64,000 nt of DNA from Kocuria coralli (GTDB taxonomy: Bacteria > Actinomycetota > Actinomycetes > Actinomycetales > Micrococcaceae): NCBI RefSeq assembly GCF_008831305.1, contig NZ_ML708616.1:1-64000 (forward strand). Direction: 5' to 3'. Shown here piece by piece: positions 1 through 9,441 of this stretch. Under the pieces are notes generated by a model that worked only from the letters and a program-made list of their open reading frames with translations, had not been told where the DNA came from and ran no database searches. Made by a program: the position numbers and the translations under genes. The number at the start of each line of letters is the position of its first letter. Within the stretch, counting starts at the first letter, position 1.

Positions 1-445
1 TTTCTGCGGCCACATCACCGGCCACCACACCCGCTTCACCGTGCACCACCGCTGCGGCAGCCCACGGCCCAGCTTGAGCCAGGTACTCGGGCAGGCTCTC
101 ACCCCGGCGTGCCAACGCCGCCTCGTACAGGTCTGCGGTCAACCGCAGCAGCCGGCCCCTGGCGGCGGCCTCCACCCGGGCCGCCGCCTGAATACCCGCC
201 ACCAGCTGCTGGGCAGTCTCCCCATCCAGGAACGACAGCTCCGAGGGTTGCTGGGCCGCGTCAGTGCCACTGGTCCTGGCAGCGCCGGTCAGGGGTTTGT
301 CGTGGCCACCGGCACCGTCGTGACCACAGGCACCGGCAGTGTCACCGGCGGGGGTGTGCGCGGGGCCCTGCCCCAGGCCGGAAGGAACCCCGTTCCCCTC
401 AGCGTCTTCGAAGGGCCCGAACCCCTTCTGACCTGCCCCGTTCAT
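1..445 (-). CDS. DUF222 (13E12-type) protein, N-terminal part, cut by window edge
   Basis: The gene runs off the left edge, so only about 148 codons are visible. The ATG at 445-443 follows GGGAGG on the minus strand. Residues 1-75 are a low-complexity Gly/His/Ala-rich leader. From about residue 76 the sequence becomes helical, with FLDGETAQQLVAGIQ followed by RVEAAARGRLLRLTADLYE. This resembles the start of actinobacterial DUF222 proteins, which usually carry an HNH nuclease domain at the C-terminus; that part would lie outside the window. Such genes are often multicopy and their biological role is unclear. The reading frame is open throughout with actinobacterial codon use. The family call rests on a short stretch; the presence of a gene here is firmer than its name. 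Confidence 0.6.
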   Translation of the reverse strand, partial: MNGAGQKGFGPFEDAEGNGVPSGLGQGPAHTPAGDTAGACGHDGAGGHDKPLTGAARTSGTDAAQQPSELSFLDGETAQQLVAGIQAAARVEAAARGRLLRLTADLYEAALARRGESLPEYLAQAGPWAAAAVVHGEAGVVAGDVAAE

Positions 446-511
446 GCTCCCAGCCTCCCACGAGGGTCAGACAACACAAGCCCGAAAACAACCCCCAACA
501 AGCCCCCGAAG

Positions 512-533
512 AGAATTTCCTTTAAGAAATTCT
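512..533. repeat. AT-rich 8-bp inverted repeat upstream of the DUF222 gene
   Basis: AGAATTTC (512-519) and GAAATTCT (526-533) are perfect inverted arms separated by six bases, in an unusually AT-rich patch 65 bases upstream of the DUF222 start. It could be an operator or part of its promoter (TATAAG reads on the minus strand here), or a small hairpin 3' of the neighbouring membrane-protein gene that ends at 586. Confidence 0.35.
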
Positions 534-585
534 TATACGCATGAAGAGGTCAGTAGCGGTTCCCCGTGAATAGCTAGCCCAGGAA

Positions 586-1260
586 TCATTCGCGTCCGAC
601 GGAGCGGAAGAACCACGAGTAGAACATCGCCCAGGCGGTGAAGAACACGATGCGTTCGGCCGCCTCCGGGGTCACTCCTGGTATTCGCGTGACCCCGCGA
701 CCGGGCGCCGAGAGTCCTGTCCGTCGGGCGGCCGCGGCGATCCCGCCGACAGCGGCAGTCACCATGACGAAACGCGTCATTCTCGCCGGTACGGACCAGA
801 GCAGGAAAGCGGGCAGGGAGAGGTCCTGCACCCCTGCGGAGCGGGCGTACAGCTTGTAGGGCGTACCCGTGAACGGCCCGATCATCAGGGCGGGAAGCCC
901 GTGTTCGGCCAGCTGCCGGTCGACCTTCTCCACCATGGCCGGGCTGATCGCAGGGATCCGGGCGGCCAGTTCGGCCGATCGGGCCTCCGGCATGGACGAC
1001 GCCCACCGGTACGTCACTGCTCCGCCCAGCAGGGCACCGGCTGTGGCCGTCGCCGTCGCCGCCAATCCACGACGACGGCGGCCCAGCGCCAGGTACGAGG
1101 TCCAGAAATCCGGGACGACGAAGAACACCGTGGCCTCGGCGATTCCCCACGCAAATGCGACACCGTGGTCGCGAAACCGATGGGCCCGACCGCCGGGGGG
1201 ATGAGCGAGTCTGTGCCGGGTGCGACCTAAGGACCTGGGGTGCTTCCGACGACGGTTCAT
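586..1260 (-). CDS. Putative integral membrane protein
   Basis: About 224 residues from the ATG at 1260. There are several hydrophobic segments: around AWGIAEATVFFVVPDFW, a Gly/Ala-rich stretch ATATATAGALLGGAVTY, the central GLPALMIGPFTGTPYKLYA, and a hydrophobic C-terminal third. The arrangement, with a GPxxGTPYK-like motif followed by SLPAFLLWSVPAR, loosely recalls small YqaA/DedA-type (SNARE-associated) membrane proteins, but I do not see enough to assign the family. The start is uncertain: the ATG is preceded by GGGGA at very short spacing, and the first 25 residues are Arg-rich and may not be translated. The gene stands alone, between the DUF222 gene and the sulfonate operon, on the same strand as both. 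Confidence 0.6.
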   Translation of the reverse strand: MNRRRKHPRSLGRTRHRLAHPPGGRAHRFRDHGVAFAWGIAEATVFFVVPDFWTSYLALGRRRRGLAATATATAGALLGGAVTYRWASSMPEARSAELAARIPAISPAMVEKVDRQLAEHGLPALMIGPFTGTPYKLYARSAGVQDLSLPAFLLWSVPARMTRFVMVTAAVGGIAAAARRTGLSAPGRGVTRIPGVTPEAAERIVFFTAWAMFYSWFFRSVGRE

Positions 1261-1404
1261 TCCCCGAGTCTCGCAGGCGCACGAGTCTCGGGGCCAGGGC
1301 CGGCCTGAGATTGTCTGCCCCGACCCCGGGACTCGCCTATTCGCGCTCCTCCGCGACACGACGGGGATGAATCGCGAGACGACAGGGGTGACCCACGGAC
1401 GGAC

Positions 1405-2346
1405 TCAGGCGCCGATGACCGGAGAATAGGTGCTCGCATCGCCCTCGAGGGACTGCGACGGCTCGCCCTTGACGTTGACCGGGATGTCACCGGCCACGGT
1501 GACCCGCCTCATGAGCCTGGGGAGGCGGTCGTAGTTGTCGACGGCGTAGTGCTGGGTGATCCGGTTGTCGAAGACCAGCAGGTCGCCGGGACGCCACGTG
1601 TGGGTGAAGACGAACTCGGGTCGCTCGATATGGGCCTGGAAGGTCCGCAGCAGATCCACGGATTCGTTGGGGGAGACGCCGAGGATCTTCAGCCGCTGCG
1701 CAAAGGCCCCGATGAACAGGCCCTTCTCCCCGGTCCGGGGATGCACCCGCACCACGGGGTGCACCGTCTGGAACCGCGTCGATTCGAACTCCGCACGGTA
1801 GTCGGAGTTGTCCAGATCGGAACGGTACTGCGGCCGGATGTAGTCGGACTCGTTGGTGTGCAGCGCCCACAGGGTCTCGGCGAAGCGCTGCAGCTCCTCC
1901 GGGAGATGCCGGAAAGCGGCCCCCGCGTTGGCCACCAGCGTCTGCCCGCCGTATGGCGGCAGCGTGACGGGGCGCAGCGTCGACAGCTGCGGGGGATTCA
2001 CCACGAACGTCACGTCCGTGTGCCACTGGTTGGCCACGGACTCCTCGGAGTTCACGGTCAGCACCTCGCGCTGGCCGGTCCTGGAAGCGACGGTGGGGTG
2101 GGCCGCCGTCAGCGGGCCGAACTGGCCCGCGAAAGCTGACTGCGTTGCCTCATCGGCGATCCCCGAGTCCCGGAAGACGACTGCCTTGTGCTCGTCGAGC
2201 AGGCGACGGATCGTCTCGACCGTGGGTGCGTCCAGCGGCTGGGAGAGGTCGAGTCCCCGGACTTCGGCGCCGATGTTGGCGGTGAGCTTGGTGGCCCCCA
2301 GGTCGATCGCCTGGGCGGAAGCGGGTGCGTTGGTGATGGTGGTCAT
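1405..2346 (-). CDS. tauD: TauD/TfdA-family alpha-ketoglutarate-dependent dioxygenase
   Basis: A 313-residue Fe(II)/2-oxoglutarate dioxygenase. Members hydroxylate taurine or other sulfonates (or sulfate esters) so that sulfite or sulfate is released in the cytoplasm as a sulfur source. The metal triad is visible: H109 and D111 in NQWHTDVTF, and H266 in FDNRITQHYAV. A conserved Arg for 2-oxoglutarate binding is expected in the following PRLMRRVTV. The ATG at 2346 follows GGAGCAACC and gives the family's usual length. It is the last gene of an SBP-ATPase-permease-dioxygenase operon in the E. coli tauABCD order, 147 bases after the permease stop. The substrate could equally be an alkylsulfate or an alkanesulfonate, since TauD homologues differ in specificity. 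Confidence 0.88.
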   Translation of the reverse strand: MTTITNAPASAQAIDLGATKLTANIGAEVRGLDLSQPLDAPTVETIRRLLDEHKAVVFRDSGIADEATQSAFAGQFGPLTAAHPTVASRTGQREVLTVNSEESVANQWHTDVTFVVNPPQLSTLRPVTLPPYGGQTLVANAGAAFRHLPEELQRFAETLWALHTNESDYIRPQYRSDLDNSDYRAEFESTRFQTVHPVVRVHPRTGEKGLFIGAFAQRLKILGVSPNESVDLLRTFQAHIERPEFVFTHTWRPGDLLVFDNRITQHYAVDNYDRLPRLMRRVTVAGDIPVNVKGEPSQSLEGDASTYSPVIGA

Positions 2347-2493
2347 GGTTGCTCCTGAATGGATGGTCGAGGTGGGGAATCCACCGGTCGGTCGGGGGCG
2401 GCCGTTACAGACCGCGCTGGATACGGGTGCCAGGAAGGCCGGGCAGCCGTGGGTCCGAGGGGGCGGACGACGCCGCACAGGACAGTGCATGGT

Positions 2494-3330
2494 TCACCTC
2501 TCGCCGTCCTGCCACCGGGAGAAGTGCCGCTCCACCCGCAGCAGCCCGGCGTTGACGAGCAGCCCCAGGAGGGAGATCGTGACGAGTCCGGCGTACATGT
2601 CCGGGATCAGGAAGCTGTTCTGCGCGGAGGTGATCAGGAAGCCCAGTCCGGCTTGGGCACCCACCATCTCGGCGGCGATCAGCACCAGGATCGATGCCGC
2701 TCCGGCCATGCGGATCCCCGTGAAGGTCGTGGGGACCGCCGCCGGGAGCACGATGTGCCGGAACATCTGCACCTGGGAGAGCCCCAGCGATCGCCCGGCC
2801 CGGATCAGGAGCGGGTCCACGGACCGCACTCCGGCGATGGTGTTCAGCAGTACGGGGAAGAACGCCGCGAAGATCACGATCGAGACCTTGGACAGTTCCC
2901 CGATCCCCAGCAGCAGGGTGAAGACGGGCAGCAATGCCAGGGCGGCCGTATTGCGGAAGATCTCCAAAAGGGGGTTCAGCGCTTCGGCGACCGGGCGGTA
3001 CCACCCGATCACGAGGCCCAGGGCCACTCCGGCGACCGTGGCGATCGCGAAGCCGATGAGCGACCGGAGCAGGCTCGCCTGGAAATGCTGCCAGATCACG
3101 CCGTCGAGCAGCATGGACCACCAAGCGCCGACGACCACGTGGAACTGCGGCAGGAATACCCGCCCGCTCGGGCTCATCAGCAGTGGCCCGAACTCCCACA
3201 GGAGCAGGAAGGCGACGATGGGCAGGCCGCCCCTGAGCAGGCTGCGGCCGGTCTGCGCATGCCGGGCGGGCTGGAGAGCCGGGATGTCCTTGCTCTCCGG
3301 CCGGTCGGTCACGGGGGAGGTGGCCGTCAT
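2494..3330 (-). CDS. tauC: Sulfonate ABC transporter permease (TauC/SsuC type)
   Basis: A 278-residue BPD-type inner-membrane permease. Six hydrophobic segments follow a 35-residue cytoplasmic N-terminus. The coupling loop [20 protein letters not shown] matches the EAA-like region of nitrate/sulfonate/taurine importers, and [20 protein letters not shown] is typical of the SsuC/TauC C-terminus. Its start ATG (3330-3328) overlaps the TGA of the ATPase gene as ATGA, implying translational coupling. An in-frame ATG at 3375 exists but lies inside the ATPase gene. With the binding protein and TauD it would form a sulfonate importer; if the ATPase frameshift is real, this permease lacks its dedicated motor. 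Confidence 0.87.
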   Translation of the reverse strand: MTATSPVTDRPESKDIPALQPARHAQTGRSLLRGGLPIVAFLLLWEFGPLLMSPSGRVFLPQFHVVVGAWWSMLLDGVIWQHFQASLLRSLIGFAIATVAGVALGLVIGWYRPVAEALNPLLEIFRNTAALALLPVFTLLLGIGELSKVSIVIFAAFFPVLLNTIAGVRSVDPLLIRAGRSLGLSQVQMFRHIVLPAAVPTTFTGIRMAGAASILVLIAAEMVGAQAGLGFLITSAQNSFLIPDMYAGLVTISLLGLLVNAGLLRVERHFSRWQDGER

Positions 3331-4188
3331 CGCGCACCCCCATGGGTGGCAGCTCCGCCGTGCAGCAGGCTCCACACCTGGTGACGGGCGTCGATGAAGG
3401 AACTCGTCGAGCGCAGGTCCTGGTCGGGATCGGTGTGGTCCAGGTGGACCGGGATCTCCGCCTTGATGCGTCCCGGCCTCGTGTCCAGGACGACGACGCG
3501 CTGTCCCAGCACCACGGCCTCCTCGATCGAGTGCGTGATGAACACGATCGTGGTGCCGGTGCGCCGCCAGATCTCGAGCAGCTCCACCTGCAGCCGCTCA
3601 CGGGTCTGCGCATCGAGCGCCCCGAAGGGCTCGTCCATGAGGAGCACGTCCGGCCGGTAGGCCAGGGACCGGGCGATGGCCACCCGCTGTTTCATTCCCC
3701 CTGACAGCTCATGCGGATAGCGGTGCTCGAAACCGGTCAGGCCCACGAGATCCAGGTATTCGAGGGCCTTCTGCCGGGCGTCGCGGCGCCGGTGCCTCAT
3801 GGACTCCAGGCCGAAGGCCACGTTGTCCAGGGCGGTGCGCCACGGCAGCAGGGCGTACTGCTGGAACACGATGCCGCGATCGCGGCCAGGGCCGTGGACC
3901 TCGGCGTCGTCGATCAGTACCCGCCCCGAGGTCGGCCGGGGACAGCCCGCCCAGCAGGTCCAGCAGCGTGGACTTGCCCGAGCCGGATGGACCCACCAGG
4001 GTGACGAACTCGCCGTCGTCGATCCTGAGATTGATATCGGAGAGCGCCACGAGGGGGCGGGCCTCATGGCTCTGGTCGGTGCGGACGCGGAAGGTCTGGG
4101 TGACGTGCTCCAGGCGGATCTTCGCGGTGTCTTGTCCTCTTCCCGGCAGGGTCCCGGGGTGACGCGTGGCGGACAGGGCGAGGTTCAT
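3327..4188 (-). pseudogene. tauB: Sulfonate ABC transporter ATPase (TauB/SsuB type), frameshifted
   Basis: Two halves of one ABC ATPase lie in different frames. From the ATG at 4188 the first frame gives the N-terminus through Walker A ([10 protein letters not shown]) to [10 protein letters not shown]. The second frame continues [13 protein letters not shown], the Q-loop [10 protein letters not shown], signature [15 protein letters not shown], Walker [14 protein letters not shown], and the H-loop FITHS. The span is 862 bases, one more than a multiple of three, and removing one G/C in the run near 3935-3941 restores a 286-residue protein. Both junctions with neighbours are ATGA overlaps, so the gene was part of an intact operon. 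Either a true recent frameshift or a sequencing error in a GC run explains this; the otherwise perfect motifs favour a very recent event or an error. Confidence 0.85.
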
Positions 4189-5282
4189 GATGGCGCTCCT
4201 GACAATGAGGTCGCCGGGGCCGGGGTGATGGCTGCGGCGGTGTCGTTCCGGATGTAGTCGTTGGTGTAGTAGTCGCCGGGGGTCACGGGCCCGTCCACGA
4301 TCCGGGTGGCGTTGAGCCATGGCTCCCAGCGTGTGAAGTCCGTATCGGACATCAAGCCCCCTGAGCCCAGGCCCGGGCCCTTGTAGTGGGTCAGGGGCTC
4401 GGTCTTCTCGTTGCGGTCCCTGCGGGCGACGAACGACTGCAGGCGGTCGATCACCTCATCGCGAGGGCGGTCCGCAGCCCAGCGGATGGCCCTGTCCATC
4501 CCGGTGGCCACGATCGTGGTGGCTTCCGGGTTCGCCTCGGCCCAGGACCGGCGCACGGCCGATTCCCCCGCGGCGAAGTGCCCGAACAGGTCCGTGTCCC
4601 GCATGACCTCCCGGATCCCGCCCTGGGTGAGGGCGACGTCCTGGGCGATGCCGGAGAGGCATCCGCAGTCGATGTGCCCGCGGAGGATGTTCTGAGCGAT
4701 GTCATTGGGAGGCACTGCCACGAGGGTCACGGAGGCGATCTCCTCCTCGCTCAGCCCTCCGGTACGCAGCCAGGTGGAGACGTAGGCCTCGGCATGAGCG
4801 CCCAGGGCGTTCATGGCGACGGTCTTGCCGATCAGGTCCCGCTGCGTGTGGATCTCGCGATCCTCCCCGGTCATCAGAGCGTCGAACCGCGTGGCGTCCG
4901 ATCCGTACTCGAGGCTGATGGCCTGGATGTCGGCGCCGGCCTCAGCGAGCTTGATGACCGCGCCCGTGAACGCGTATCCGATGTCGGAGGACGCGGTGGC
5001 CACGGCCTGGATGTCCTGGGGTCCGCTGGTCGTGGAGCCCACCCCTTGCAGGCTCACCCCGTCCAGGTAACCCAGATCTTCGGCCAGCTCCACATGGAGG
5101 ACCGAGCTGGGCCAGCCCGGATAGCGCACGATCGTGGACCCGTCGGCCGCCAGGGGAGCGGTCGCCTGCCCGGCCGATGCACAAGACGTCACCATTCCCC
5201 CGGCGGCCATGGCCAGGGCGGACTCCAGAAGGCTGCGTCGGGTGGGCAGACGGCGTACCCGCTGCGCGGGATCGTGCACCAT
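4185..5282 (-). CDS. tauA: Sulfonate/taurine ABC transporter substrate-binding lipoprotein
   Basis: A 365-residue extracytoplasmic solute-binding protein of the SsuA/TauA/NMT1-like group. The N-terminus has [22 protein letters not shown]: twin arginines, a hydrophobic core and a lipobox-like VTSC, so it is probably a Tat- or Sec-exported lipoprotein anchored at residue ~34. The mature part has features of the group: [28 protein letters not shown] near the start, then [23 protein letters not shown], and LIGKTVAMN before a second lobe. It is the first gene of the minus-strand operon, and its TGA overlaps the ATG of the ATPase gene. The 374-base upstream region holds repeats that may be regulatory. 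The exact ligand (taurine, alkanesulfonate, sulfate ester) cannot be read from the sequence. Confidence 0.82.
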   Translation of the reverse strand: MVHDPAQRVRRLPTRRSLLESALAMAAGGMVTSCASAGQATAPLAADGSTIVRYPGWPSSVLHVELAEDLGYLDGVSLQGVGSTTSGPQDIQAVATASSDIGYAFTGAVIKLAEAGADIQAISLEYGSDATRFDALMTGEDREIHTQRDLIGKTVAMNALGAHAEAYVSTWLRTGGLSEEEIASVTLVAVPPNDIAQNILRGHIDCGCLSGIAQDVALTQGGIREVMRDTDLFGHFAAGESAVRRSWAEANPEATTIVATGMDRAIRWAADRPRDEVIDRLQSFVARRDRNEKTEPLTHYKGPGLGSGGLMSDTDFTRWEPWLNATRIVDGPVTPGDYYTNDYIRNDTAAAITPAPATSLSGAPS

Positions 5283-5656
5283 GGGGATTCGTTCTCCTCG
5301 GACCGATGGACGGATGGACGGTGGCGGGAGGCCTGGGCTCCCACTTGCTGCGGCTCATCGGGCGACGACGTGGTCGCCGCGAAGCCATCTGGGGAAGACC
5401 TCGGGGATGTAAAACCTACTCATCCGGTAGGAATTATGGGATATCGGCGTCACGGGGCGTCACGGGCTGTCAAAGACGGTCATACGGGTGGGGCTCGAAG
5501 GCTCCCCGGGTGTACTTTCCGCCGCTTCACATAGAGGCATGTGCGGGATGCGATGCACGGCAATGATTTGCAATCGCTATTCTTGGATTGTCCCGTGAGT
5601 CCCTCCCACGGGTGACGACCACCGGCCGGTCCACGGACCAGAGAGAAGGACGGACC
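5283..5656. promoter_or_regulatory. Divergent intergenic region between tauA and the CDP-alcohol transferase gene
   Basis: This region must hold the minus-strand tau promoter and the plus-strand promoter of the lipid genes. Visible elements are an inverted repeat CCTAC-N7-GTAGG at 5415-5431, a perfect tandem 10-bp repeat GGCGTCACGG at 5446-5465, and TTGACA on the minus strand at 5473-5468. A CATAAT reads on the minus strand at 5438-5433. These are plausible operator/promoter pieces for sulfur-responsive control of the tau operon, but no known binding motif could be matched with confidence. Confidence 0.4.
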
Positions 5657-6400
5657 ATGAGCGAGCGCAGCTCGTCCAGCACCGACGACGAACGCACGAT
5701 GCGACGCGTGGTCCCGCAGCGCACCACGGGCTGGGCGCGGCGCACCGCACGCGGACTGCAGAAGCTGCACCTGACCCCCAACATGATCTCCGTGGCCTCC
5801 GTCGTCATCGCCGCCATCGGATGCGCGGCTCTGATCGCTGCGGGAAGCGCTGACGACGCCGTGCCCCGCGCCCTCCTCCTGCTCCTCGCCGCGCTCTGCG
5901 CGCCTCTGCGCCTGCTGGCCAACATGCTCGACGGGATGCTCGCCGTGGAGGGCGGGATGAGCTCACCGGTGGGGGACCTCTACAACGAACTCCCCGACCG
6001 CCTGTCCGACCTGCTGTTCCTGGCGGGCGCCGGATACGCGGCCACGCAGGTTCCCGGTGGGATCGCCATCGGCTGGATCGCAGCGTCGCTGGCGGTGCTC
6101 ACGGCCTACGTGCGCTCGCTGGGGGCGGCGCAGGGGCTGTCCAACCATTTCGAGGGGCCCATGTCCAAGCCCCGGCGGATGTGGGTGCTGGTGCTCGGCT
6201 GCCTGCTGTCGATCGCCGAGCCCTTCACCACCGCTCCTCTCGGGCTGCCCCTGGGCAGTTCCCTGGTGCTGGCGCTGGCGGTCATCGCTCTGGGGTCCCT
6301 GGCCACGGTGGTCGTCCGGCTGAAGTGCATCGCCCGTGATCTGGAGAACGCCGCGCTGACGGCCGGTGGCCAGCACCACCAGCCTCCCGGGGCGCCGTGA
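5657..6400 (+). CDS. CDP-alcohol phosphatidyltransferase family membrane protein (YnbA-like)
   Basis: A 247-residue polytopic membrane enzyme that would transfer a phosphatidyl group from CDP-diacylglycerol to an alcohol. The catalytic region reads LLANMLDGMLAVEGG followed by GDLYNELPDRLSD. It keeps the DG pair and the trailing acidic residues, but deviates from the canonical DxxDGxxAR(x8)GxxxDxxxD: Asn replaces the first Asp, the Arg is not where expected, and Asn replaces one late Asp. This variant is characteristic of the YnbA-like branch rather than PgsA or PssA. The ATG at 5657 follows AGAAGGA, and the C-terminus overlaps the next gene. Pairing with a CdsA homologue matches the ynbA-ynbB arrangement of enterobacteria. 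The acceptor alcohol is unknown. Confidence 0.82.
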   Translation: MSERSSSSTDDERTMRRVVPQRTTGWARRTARGLQKLHLTPNMISVASVVIAAIGCAALIAAGSADDAVPRALLLLLAALCAPLRLLANMLDGMLAVEGGMSSPVGDLYNELPDRLSDLLFLAGAGYAATQVPGGIAIGWIAASLAVLTAYVRSLGAAQGLSNHFEGPMSKPRRMWVLVLGCLLSIAEPFTTAPLGLPLGSSLVLALAVIALGSLATVVVRLKCIARDLENAALTAGGQHHQPPGAP

Positions 6401-7419
6401 TGTCCTGGCTCGCGGAGGTCTTCGAGGGCACCACGCGGATCGGCCTCGTCGGTGGTCAGGCCGCTTGGCTGCTGGCCGGCGCGCTCGTCGTGCTGCTGGC
6501 GGCCACCGTGGTCGTGGAGCTGATCAGTGCATCGGTTCTCAAGGACAAAGCCTCGTTCCGGTCCGAACTGCGCCAGCGCACCTGGGCCTGGTGGATCATG
6601 ATCGGCGCTCTGGGGCTGACGCTGCTGGTGGGGGAGACCGCCGTCGTCGTGCTCTTCGCGGTGCTGTCGCTGGTCGGCCTGCGCGAGATGGCGGCGCTGC
6701 TCCCGGATCGACGACGGGACCGGCACACGCTCCTCTGGCTGGCCGTGATCACCCCGCTGCACTACTGGTTCCTGTGGGAGCACTGGTACGGGATGTTCGC
6801 CGTCTTCATCCCCGTGTACGCGTTCCTCTTCCTGCCCGCGGTGGCCGCCCTGCAGGGTCGCACGCGCAACTTCATGTACCGGGCCGCGAGCGTGCAGTGG
6901 GCGCTCATGGTGTGCGTCTACGCGGTGTCCTATGTACCGGCGCTCCTGCAGCTGCCCGCGGTCGTGGAGCTCGGACGGGTGGAGGCGGAAGGCTCCCCGC
7001 CCGGCTCCGGCGGTTCTCAGGGGGCTGCGCTCATGCTGTTCCTGGTGATCGTGGTGCAGGGCTCCGACGTGCTGCAGTACGTGTGGGGCAAGACCCTCGG
7101 CAGGCATCCCGTGGCTCCGTCCGTGAGTCCGAACAAGACCTGGGAAGGGCTGATCGGCGGCGTGCTCACCGCCACCGCACTCGGCGCCGCCCTGTGGTGG
7201 GCCACCCCGTTCGCGCCCTGGCAGGCCGCGGTGCTCGCCTTCGTCTCCTGCGTCATGGGGTTCCTGGGCGGGCTGGTGATGAGCTCGATCAAACGAGATC
7301 GCGGGGTCAAGGACTTCGGGTCGGCGATCCCCGGCCATGGCGGGATCATGGACCGATTCGATTCCCTGGTCTTCGCGGCGCCGGTGTTCTTCCACCTGGT
7401 GCGGTTCTTTTTCACCTGA
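6400..7419 (+). CDS. Phosphatidate cytidylyltransferase (CdsA family, YnbB-like)
   Basis: A 339-residue membrane protein of the CDP-diglyceride synthetase family, which makes CDP-diacylglycerol from phosphatidate and CTP. The C-terminal signature is complete: SPNKTWEGLIGG, then SSIKRDRGVKDFGS, and IPGHGGIMDRFDS, with the Lys-Asp and HGG-DR-D residues that bind metal and substrate. About eight hydrophobic segments are visible. The start ATG (6400) shares a base with the upstream TGA; GTG at 6397 is an alternative. It is co-transcribed with a CDP-alcohol phosphatidyltransferase, so the pair could produce and directly use CDP-diacylglycerol. Because housekeeping CdsA genes usually sit beside frr or dxr, this is likely an accessory paralogue like YnbB. 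Confidence 0.88.
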   Translation: MSWLAEVFEGTTRIGLVGGQAAWLLAGALVVLLAATVVVELISASVLKDKASFRSELRQRTWAWWIMIGALGLTLLVGETAVVVLFAVLSLVGLREMAALLPDRRRDRHTLLWLAVITPLHYWFLWEHWYGMFAVFIPVYAFLFLPAVAALQGRTRNFMYRAASVQWALMVCVYAVSYVPALLQLPAVVELGRVEAEGSPPGSGGSQGAALMLFLVIVVQGSDVLQYVWGKTLGRHPVAPSVSPNKTWEGLIGGVLTATALGAALWWATPFAPWQAAVLAFVSCVMGFLGGLVMSSIKRDRGVKDFGSAIPGHGGIMDRFDSLVFAAPVFFHLVRFFFT

Positions 7420-7521
7420 GTTCGCGCCGTCTGGGCGTCGTCCGGGCGACGTCCGGGCGCCGGGTCCTGATGCCCGGACCTTCAGATGCCCAGGCCCTGC
7501 GGAAACAAGTGCCTGCGGTTC

Positions 7522-7552
7522 TTGACTGTGACGTAACGTCACGGCCCACGAT
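7522..7552 (+). promoter_or_regulatory. MerR-type promoter with 19-bp spacer and palindromic operator
   Basis: A -35 TTGACT (7522-7527) and a -10-like CACGAT (7547-7552) are separated by 19 bp, the long spacing typical of MerR-controlled promoters. The perfect 15-bp palindrome GTGACGTAACGTCAC (7528-7542) fills the spacer. Transcription would start about seven bases after the -10, at or next to the ATG at 7559, so the mRNA is probably leaderless. It should drive the MerR gene and the ABC exporter. Confidence 0.75.
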
Positions 7553-7558
7553 GAACCC

Positions 7559-8454
7559 ATGAAGATCAAGGACGCGGCGGAGCTGACGGGAACCACCGTC
7601 CGCACCATCCGCTGGTATCACCAGGAAGGGCTCGTCCCCGTTCCTCCCGTGCACGCCGGCCGACGGGACTACAGCCTGGAACATGTGGCGCGGGTCCTCC
7701 GGGTCCGCTGGCTTGCCCAGGCGGGCCTGAGCCTTGGCGCCATCCGCGACCTCCTCGTGGAGGAGCCTCCCGACGAGGACGACGGGACACCCACGTCCGG
7801 TCCGGAGTTGCCGGGGGCGATCCACGATCTGTATGCGACGCTCGAGCACATCGACGGCGCCATCGAGCACCTTCACGGCCAGCGCGAACGCGTGCTGCAC
7901 CTGATCGACTCCGCCGAATCCGGGCGCGGACTCTCGTCCATCCCCCGGGAGATCTCGGAGATCTACGAACGCCTGGAACGAGCCGTCCCGCATGACGCCC
8001 ACATCCAGCGGGTGCTGCGCCGCGAGCGGCGCATGGCGGAGATGCTCTGCCAGCGCGGGCTGATCAAGGGCGACGTGATCGATGCCTTCTCCATGGACGA
8101 AGAGGCCGTCGAGCAGTGCGTCGACTTCCTCGTGCGCTTCGCCGGCATCACCGAAGTCCCGGAAGACCAGGCGGAGGAGACCATGACCGTCCTGGCCGAC
8201 GACATGCTCGCCTGGTGCCTCAGGCACCGCGAGCTCGTGGAGCTCTACCTGACCGTCATACCCGGCTGGTCCACGCCGGGCATCCGTTCCGTGGTCCTGA
8301 GGCTGCTGATGCTCGAGTACCGCGATCCGCGCCAGCGTGAGCTGATCCGCCGCACCCTCGACGGGCTCAACCACCTGATCGACCGGGGAGCCTTCGAGCA
8401 GGGAACTCCTGCCATCCACCCGTACCTTGCCGCCCATTCCGCAGGAGACCCCTC

Positions 8455-8458
<4 letters not shown>
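7559..8458 (+). CDS. MerR-family transcriptional regulator
   Basis: A 299-residue regulator. Residues 1-70 form the winged-helix MerR DNA-binding domain (KIKDAAELTGTTVRTIRWYHQEGLV, then RDYSLEHVARVLRVRWLAQAGLSLGAIRDLL). A dimerising helix follows (LYATLEHIDGAIEHLHGQRERVLHLID). The C-terminal 150 residues are a helical effector-binding region of unrecognised type. A MerR-style promoter with palindrome overlaps the start, so autoregulation is likely. The TGA overlaps the ATG of an ABC ATPase gene, and the exporter genes are probably its targets; related MerR-ABC operons in actinobacteria respond to drugs or peptides. The ATG at 7559 has no Shine-Dalgarno, consistent with a leaderless transcript. 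Confidence 0.88.

Positions 8459-9437
<979 letters not shown>

Positions 9438-9441
<4 letters not shown>

Noticed and set aside
1853-3397. Plus-strand open frame of 514 codons across tauD and tauC
   Set aside because: Antisense to two genes with clear catalytic and membrane motifs; no homology visible.
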